NCBI GenBank assembly: GCA_012295275.1
Contig: CM022672.1
Coordinates: 22,451,128-22,515,127, forward strand
DNA length: 64,000 bases
Source of the DNA: Chrysomallon squamiferum
Taxonomy: Eukaryota > Mollusca > Gastropoda > Neomphalida > Peltospiridae
Reading direction: 5' to 3'
In this document: positions 59,801 to 64,000 of the stretch, one piece after another
Layout: each line of letters starts with the position of its first letter
Position numbering within the stretch: position 1 is the first letter of the stretch
Notes under the pieces: model-generated
Databases searched by the model: none
What the model was told of the DNA's origin: nothing
What the model saw: the letters and a program-made list of their open reading frames with translations, nothing else
Translations under genes and position numbers: made by a program

Positions 59801-62800
59801 AGAATTATTTTTTTAAAGTAAGTACAGTTTATTATATACAATAGAATTTGTATGAATAGTATCTAAAAATCAGTAAACTCTAAGAACTCTTAGCAAAAAA
59901 GATCAGATAGAATCTGAGACATTATGTATAATATACATATATTATAAATTTATCTCCTTCAAACTGATTTAAATACATATTGTTAAAAAAAAATGTTTAA
60001 CTCTTTTAAAAAAATTAGTTTATTTAATAAAATCTGATTTGATATATATATATATTTAAATCATGAAAGATATATGAAATTAGATTTTAATAAATAACCA
60101 AAATATTTTATAAGAATTTATACATTTATTTTATAGATTTGTTAATAAGTCAATTTAAATGAAATAAATTTATTTTTTAAAAACACCTAAATTACGAGAA
60201 ATTTGCAGAATGGCACATTATAGTTATTAATAGTATGATTATTAAAGAATGCAATTATGATATAAAATAAAATAAAAATAAAACATTGCTGACACTCTAT
60301 GGATAAAAAATGATCCACAATATAAATTTTTTAACTTTGATTTTAAAAGATTTCATTTAAAGGAAGAAAAATAATAAAACTTGAAATTTTTAATTTTAGT
60401 TTTAAAAGTATAGTGTTTACTGAAAATTATTACATAAACAAATACTTCTTAATTTTGATTTTAAAAGATAGCATTTACTGGAAATAAATCTTTAATGTCT
60501 TGATTTTGTATTTAAATGAATATCTAGTGGATATAATGAATACATGTTGAATATCTTGATTTTGATTTTTAAAAGATAGCATCTACTGGATTTAAAGATA
60601 AAAAGATATAAAACTTGGTTTTCTCAATTTTGATTTTTACTGGATATAAAACATAAAATTTAAATTTTGATTTTAAAAGCTAGTTTTCAATGCCTGTAGT
60701 AAGGTGTAGTAAAACATACAGGTTTTCCTCGACCACCTCTTCTTCCTCGTCTGCCGTTGCGACCTCTGCTACCCTAAAAATATATTATATACACTTTACA
60801 TATCTAGTTATATATAATATATAAGGTTAAATTAATTTTTAAAATTATATTTACTATTGCTTCTCTAAAAATATATTATATATATTTTACATATCTAGTT
60901 ATATATAAAATATAATTATAAAATTATTAATTTTTTATTATATTTTTAATGAACTATAAATTACACTATTTCTGTTGCTTCCCTAAACATATATATATTA
61001 TGACTTTACAAATAAATTTATTACATGGATCTATATTATTCCTTTTAAGTCTATAAATAAGTAGATTTGTCTTCACGGTAAAGTTTATTTATCAGTTACT
61101 ACTACTACTACTACTACTACTAATAATAATAATAATATAATAAGTAATAAATAAAAAGTAAATAAGTAATTACCTTCTCTCCTATAGGACCTGGATATCC
61201 TGGGAAACCAGGAATGCCAATCCTGCCCTGAAAAAAAAAATAATAATAATTTAGTATATATTCTTACAGGCAACTGGAATATTAACTTCATCTTTATATA
61301 TTTAACCAATCACTATTTTCTGTAAAAATCTACTTCATTAGTTTTATCTTTCATGCTTATGTCAGAATTAAAGCATTTATAAAATACCTAGTATGAATAT
61401 CATGATCATCATCATTTAAATATTATGGCTGTCATTTTCATTATCATAATAATCATCATTATTTCATATAGTAATTGCTATCATCATTATAATCATAAAC
61501 ATTTCAGTATCATAGTTGTCATTATCTTTTCAGTATAATAATAATTATCACAATTATCATCATAATCATTTCACAATTATAAATGCATCATCATTATCAT
61601 CTTTGTTAGTGTCACAACTTTCATTACAGTTATCATCATTATCATCTTAATAATTTCAAGCATATTCAAAATAATCATTTCATTGATCATCATCATCGCA
61701 GTCTAATCATTGCTTAAATGAATGATTTCTCACCTTTTCTCCAGGTGGTCCAGGTATTCCACTTTCACCAGGAGGACCATAGTCTCCTTTAGCTCCTTCA
61801 ATACCCTCAGGACCCATGGGACCTTGTACTCCTTTTAAACCTTTGTCTCCTTTGGCTCCATAGGCTCCTGGAGCACCATCAGCACCTGGTGCTCCCTTGA
61901 AAATAAATAATAATGTTTACAATAGTGTATTTTTGATTCACTAATATATAACATACATATTAGTGAATCAACAATATACACACATGCATATATAAATACA
62001 GTTCATTGTTTTTAATTAGAGAGAATCAGAGAAAAAGAAAGTGAGAGAAAGAGAGAAAGCTTGTGATTCAGAAAATGTCTGAATGAGAGAAAGAGAACTG
62101 GTATATGTGGAAAAAAAGGGAGATAAATATAGTAAAAAGGTCATAGAAAAATATTATTTGATTCATAATAAACAAGATATCAAATGAAAATGGATTTCGA
62201 AAGCTATATTACACTGATATATGTAAAAAATCATTTGATTAATGTTTATTTTTGATATATAAGGCATTATACATCTCGTTAAACAATAACAATAAAAAAA
62301 AAAACATTATAACATAAATAAATTGTCGTATTATATGAATAATGATATCATGTTGTTATTATAAACACAAATTAATATTAGTGTACTGGAAGTTTTGTTC
62401 ACCTTGTCTCCTTTTTCACCAAACGGTCCTCTTGGTCCACTGTCACCCTTTAAAAAATATAAGAATAAAAATTAATTAAACAGTTAATTAGGAACCTATA
62501 TATTTTCTTTACATAAAATAACTTTTGCAATATTGGCAAACCGATAAATGTACATATCCTATAGTCCATTTTAATGAGATGTATGTTAGAACTCCAATTT
62601 TGTAAATTGTCACAAAAAATATAAGTAAAAAAAACAGCAAAACATAAATAAATTGTGAGCTTTTATTTTGCAGCTATATGATTTTTTTCATAAAAATTAC
62701 AAAATAAAGAATAGAAAAGTGTATGTAAGTGTAAAACATCAAATAATCTTTAATTATCACAATTATAAAACAATACCATTGTAAACACTGGTATGCAACA

Positions 62801-63486
62801 AATCAGTATGACAAAGTGATGCTATGACATTAAATAAAATTATACTTATTAATGCATAAAAACAATCCTATGATAATAAGAAATTCTATTATGTTATACT
62901 GCATTACATTGAATTGTTATATTACATTTCAATATATTATTATTACATTATATGATAGACATTATATTACACTACATTACATTGTGTTACGGTACATTAC
63001 ATTATTTTCAATTTTAAAGAAAGTCAGAATAATAATTTTATAATTTACTTACTTTAATACCACGAGTACCTGGGTATCCAATTACACCTTGAAGACCCAT
63101 AGGACCCTAGAAATACAATGAGGAGTTTAATTTATTATTATTGAATAACAAAGGATAAAATCTGAAGAATTATTAATGGAAACAAAAATAACAAGTGTAC
63201 AGTTTAATAAAATAGTAATGAGAAAAATTAATTTATTCAATCAAAGTTACTTGGTGATGAAGATGATGAAAGTACCAACTTGTTTCTTGATTTAAAATAA
63301 TCATTATTGAGAAATATAAAGAATGAGTAATTATCAAATGAGAAAATGAAAGACTCAGTGAATGAAATCAAAGATGAAACATAACAATTAAATAATAGAA
63401 AAATTAAAAATAAAATTTAAAAAAATTATTAAATTTCTTACTGTGTCTCCTTTCTGACCAGGTGCTCCATCAGCTCCAGGCAGTCC
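41497..63486 (-). CDS. Fibrillar collagen alpha chain, partial (5' end off the right edge)
   Basis: On the minus strand, 36 Gly-X-Y exons (63486 down to 45287) join a linker exon (44841-44481) and four COLFI exons (43687-43574, 43045-42971, 42410-42189, 41640-41497, ending GPVCFH and TAA). The window holds about 1100 residues, of which about 798 are uninterrupted triple helix plus four triplets in the linker. A fibrillar helix is about 1014, so roughly 210 helix residues and the N-propeptide lie beyond 63486. Helix exons are multiples of 9 bp, mostly 54 or 108, start with Gly and are phase 0, as in vertebrate fibrillar genes. The product would be secreted, trimerise through COLFI and assemble into fibrils. 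Two exons contain one extra base (see separate entries), so the frame is broken as given: a pseudogene, a defective allele or sequence error. Confidence 0.93.
42854..42943 (+). repeat. (CA)n and (TG)n arrays in inverted orientation, collagen intron
   Basis: A CA array (about 42854-42880) faces a TG array (about 42886-42943) a few bases away, so the two can pair as a hairpin. Confidence 0.9.
43574..43687 (-). other. COLFI exon with a one-base insertion
   Basis: The exon is 114 bp, but phase 1 on entry and phase 0 on exit require 113. The entry frame reads [15 protein letters not shown] and then hits TAA. One base later the frame reads [16 protein letters not shown]. The extra base is a C at about 43640 on the minus strand (CTG-C-AAG). 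It is not in a homopolymer. Confidence 0.85.
43690..44075 (+). repeat. About 95-bp tandem repeat, four degenerate copies, collagen intron
   Basis: Each copy holds AACATAAAATGTCTTCTCTA, TATTTCAACA, TTAAAATTCAGA and AAAGTGAAAACAAAAATCAT in this order. Confidence 0.65.
44481..44841 (-). other. Collagen C-telopeptide/linker exon with polybasic site
   Basis: 361 bp. It starts with the last helix triplets ([12 protein letters not shown]), then [12 protein letters not shown], an 11-residue basic run [11 protein letters not shown], then [10 protein letters not shown]. The propeptide stem follows (a heptad-like stretch [21 protein letters not shown]), then [16 protein letters not shown] leading into the COLFI core. 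A run of this kind fits cleavage by a furin-type convertase. Confidence 0.85.
44905..45140 (+). repeat. About 80-bp tandem repeat, three copies, collagen intron
   Basis: Repeating GAGTGAATATTTATTTAAAG ... TTTTTAATATTAATGATTAT then TATTAGTTGTTTAA. Confidence 0.65.
45591..45726 (+). repeat. (CA)n microsatellite with interruptions, collagen intron
   Basis: About 135 bp of CACACA broken by CTCA and AAAAA. Confidence 0.95.
49274..49311 (+). repeat. (CA)n microsatellite, collagen intron
   Basis: A second array, (TA)n-(CA)n, follows at about 49479-49517. Confidence 0.95.
51823..51887 (+). repeat. (CA)n/(CAAA) microsatellite, collagen intron
   Basis: ACAC arrays with regular AAAC interruptions. 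Confidence 0.95.
55216..55270 (-). other. Helix exon with a homopolymer insertion
   Basis: This exon is 55 bp where 54 is expected. It reads [15 protein letters not shown] and then leaves frame. Five instead of six A residues in the minus-strand run (55230-55225) would restore GEKGDM. A length error in a homopolymer is a common assembly artefact, but a real allele is possible. Confidence 0.8.
55835..56040 (-). repeat. Tandem duplication of a collagen helix exon end and flanking intron
   Basis: The exon 55818-55871 segment TTCACCTTGGGCACCTTT (plus strand) recurs at about 55955 as GTTCACCTTGGGCACCTTTA, followed in both copies by AAATAATATAT- and TTTAAATCATTAAA-like intron. The second copy has only an exon fragment and no usable donor. 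Confidence 0.6.
56829..56884 (+). repeat. (CA)n microsatellite, collagen intron
   Basis: Lies about 20 bp from the donor of the 90-bp helix exon. Confidence 0.95.
58534..58766 (+). repeat. Minisatellite, about 35-bp unit, collagen intron
   Basis: Roughly six degenerate units around TGTTAAATGTGATAAGTTCA then GTATGTCTGA. Confidence 0.75.
60325..60690 (+). repeat. Degenerate minisatellite in a collagen intron
   Basis: The motif TTGATTTTAAAAGATAGCAT then TTACTGGATATAAA recurs about five times at 60-75 bp spacing, immediately 3' (plus strand) of which lies the Arg-rich helix exon. Confidence 0.6.
61094..61136 (+). repeat. (CTA)n-(AAT)n microsatellite, collagen intron
   Basis: Compound array; a long ATC/ATT-rich degenerate stretch follows at about 61395-61700. 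Confidence 0.9.
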
Positions 63487-64000
63487 CTAAAATGGGGGAA
63501 AAAAACACATCACAATTTGGTCAAACATTATTATCCTCTAATATCAGTCTTTATTATCATTTAACAACAATTATTATCATTATCTAACCAAAACCATTAA
63601 TATTGTCTAACCATAACAATAATTATTGTTTTACCACTACCGTTATCATCTCAAAATAATTGTCATTTAACCACAACCATCATACTATTTAACCATAATA
63701 ATTACAGATCACTTACCTGAGAAAAATATACATTCAGATCATTATACATAAAACACACAAAATAACACACATTTAGATCTCACATAACAAATAAATACAT
63801 ACATTAGACAGCCAAATGAAAGAGAACTCTACCATATTTAAATATGAAGATCTTGTAAGCCATTTATTTCACTCACTACCCTGTTTGCCATGTTATCCTA
63901 TGATCTCACAGTGTTGTTTGGATCCTGATTTGGTATATATATATTATCTAAAAGCAAGAAGACACTCTACAGACTGACTGACGTCAAAAACAAGAAGAAA
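63487..64000. other. Collagen intron running off the right edge
   Basis: No further Gly-X-Y exon is visible. Contains degenerate AACCATTATTATCATC-like repeats at about 63530-63700. Confidence 0.5.

Larger units (their letters stand above)
57443..63486 (-). other. Collagen helix exons, N-terminal part present in the window (12 exons)
   Basis: Exons: 57443-57496, 57889-57942, 58326-58379, 58794-58847, 59190-59342 (153), 59736-59780 (45), 60720-60773, 61174-61227, 61734-61895 (162), 62403-62447 (45), 63053-63106, 63442-63486 (45). The rest are 54 bp. Exon 60720-60773 is very Arg-rich: [18 protein letters not shown]. All are in frame, and the next 5' exon lies beyond the window. Confidence 0.9.

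Overview
The window looks like nuclear DNA of a lophotrochozoan animal, most likely a mollusc and perhaps a gastropod. It is very AT-rich. Every convincing gene is split into many short exons with GT..AG introns, and the introns are full of ATT, CA, TA, GA and CATA microsatellites plus degenerate minisatellites. Two decayed interspersed repeats in the protease introns resemble a repeat I associate with gastropod genomes. The gene content (ATF6, a metazoan/fungal M16 peptidase of the C05D11.1-like group, and a fibrillar collagen with 54-bp helix exons) fits an invertebrate. The species cannot be named from this sequence.

There are four gene models. (1) About 164-8300, minus strand, open at the left edge: an unrecognised single-pass membrane protein. 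It has a Cys-rich ectodomain ending in an LRRCT-like motif, an acidic juxtamembrane stretch, one TM helix and a basic Ser/Arg-rich tail made of small frame-neutral exons. (2) 15158-22975, minus: ATF6, the ER-stress sensor. All 14 coding exons join in frame into 622 residues, with bZIP, TM, S1P and S2P motifs and two luminal cysteines. (3) 23692-38530, plus: an M16 zinc metallopeptidase of about 1015 residues in 23 coding exons, head-to-head with ATF6 across about 0.7 kb. (4) 41497-63486, minus, open at the right edge: a fibrillar collagen alpha chain. It has 36 Gly-X-Y exons, a linker with an 11-residue polybasic site and a COLFI C-propeptide, and lies tail-to-tail with the protease.

Between genes: 8.37-11.25 kb is intergenic low-complexity DNA; 11.25-15.16 kb is AT-rich DNA that may include a long ATF6 3' UTR; 39.4-39.9 kb separates the convergent protease and collagen 3' ends. 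A decayed Tigger/pogo-like transposon lies in protease intron 5.

The four genes do not form an obvious pathway. ATF6 controls ER folding capacity and collagen is a heavy ER client, but neighbourhood alone does not show co-regulation. The most notable observations are: two single-base insertions that break the collagen reading frame; a collagen C-propeptide lacking both cysteines used for inter-chain bonding; a GFPGER integrin motif at what appears to be the vertebrate register; several tandem duplications that copied splice acceptors, including four degenerate copies of the protease terminal exon; and the uncharacterised membrane protein. I saw no CRISPR array, bacterial operon, tRNA or rRNA gene.
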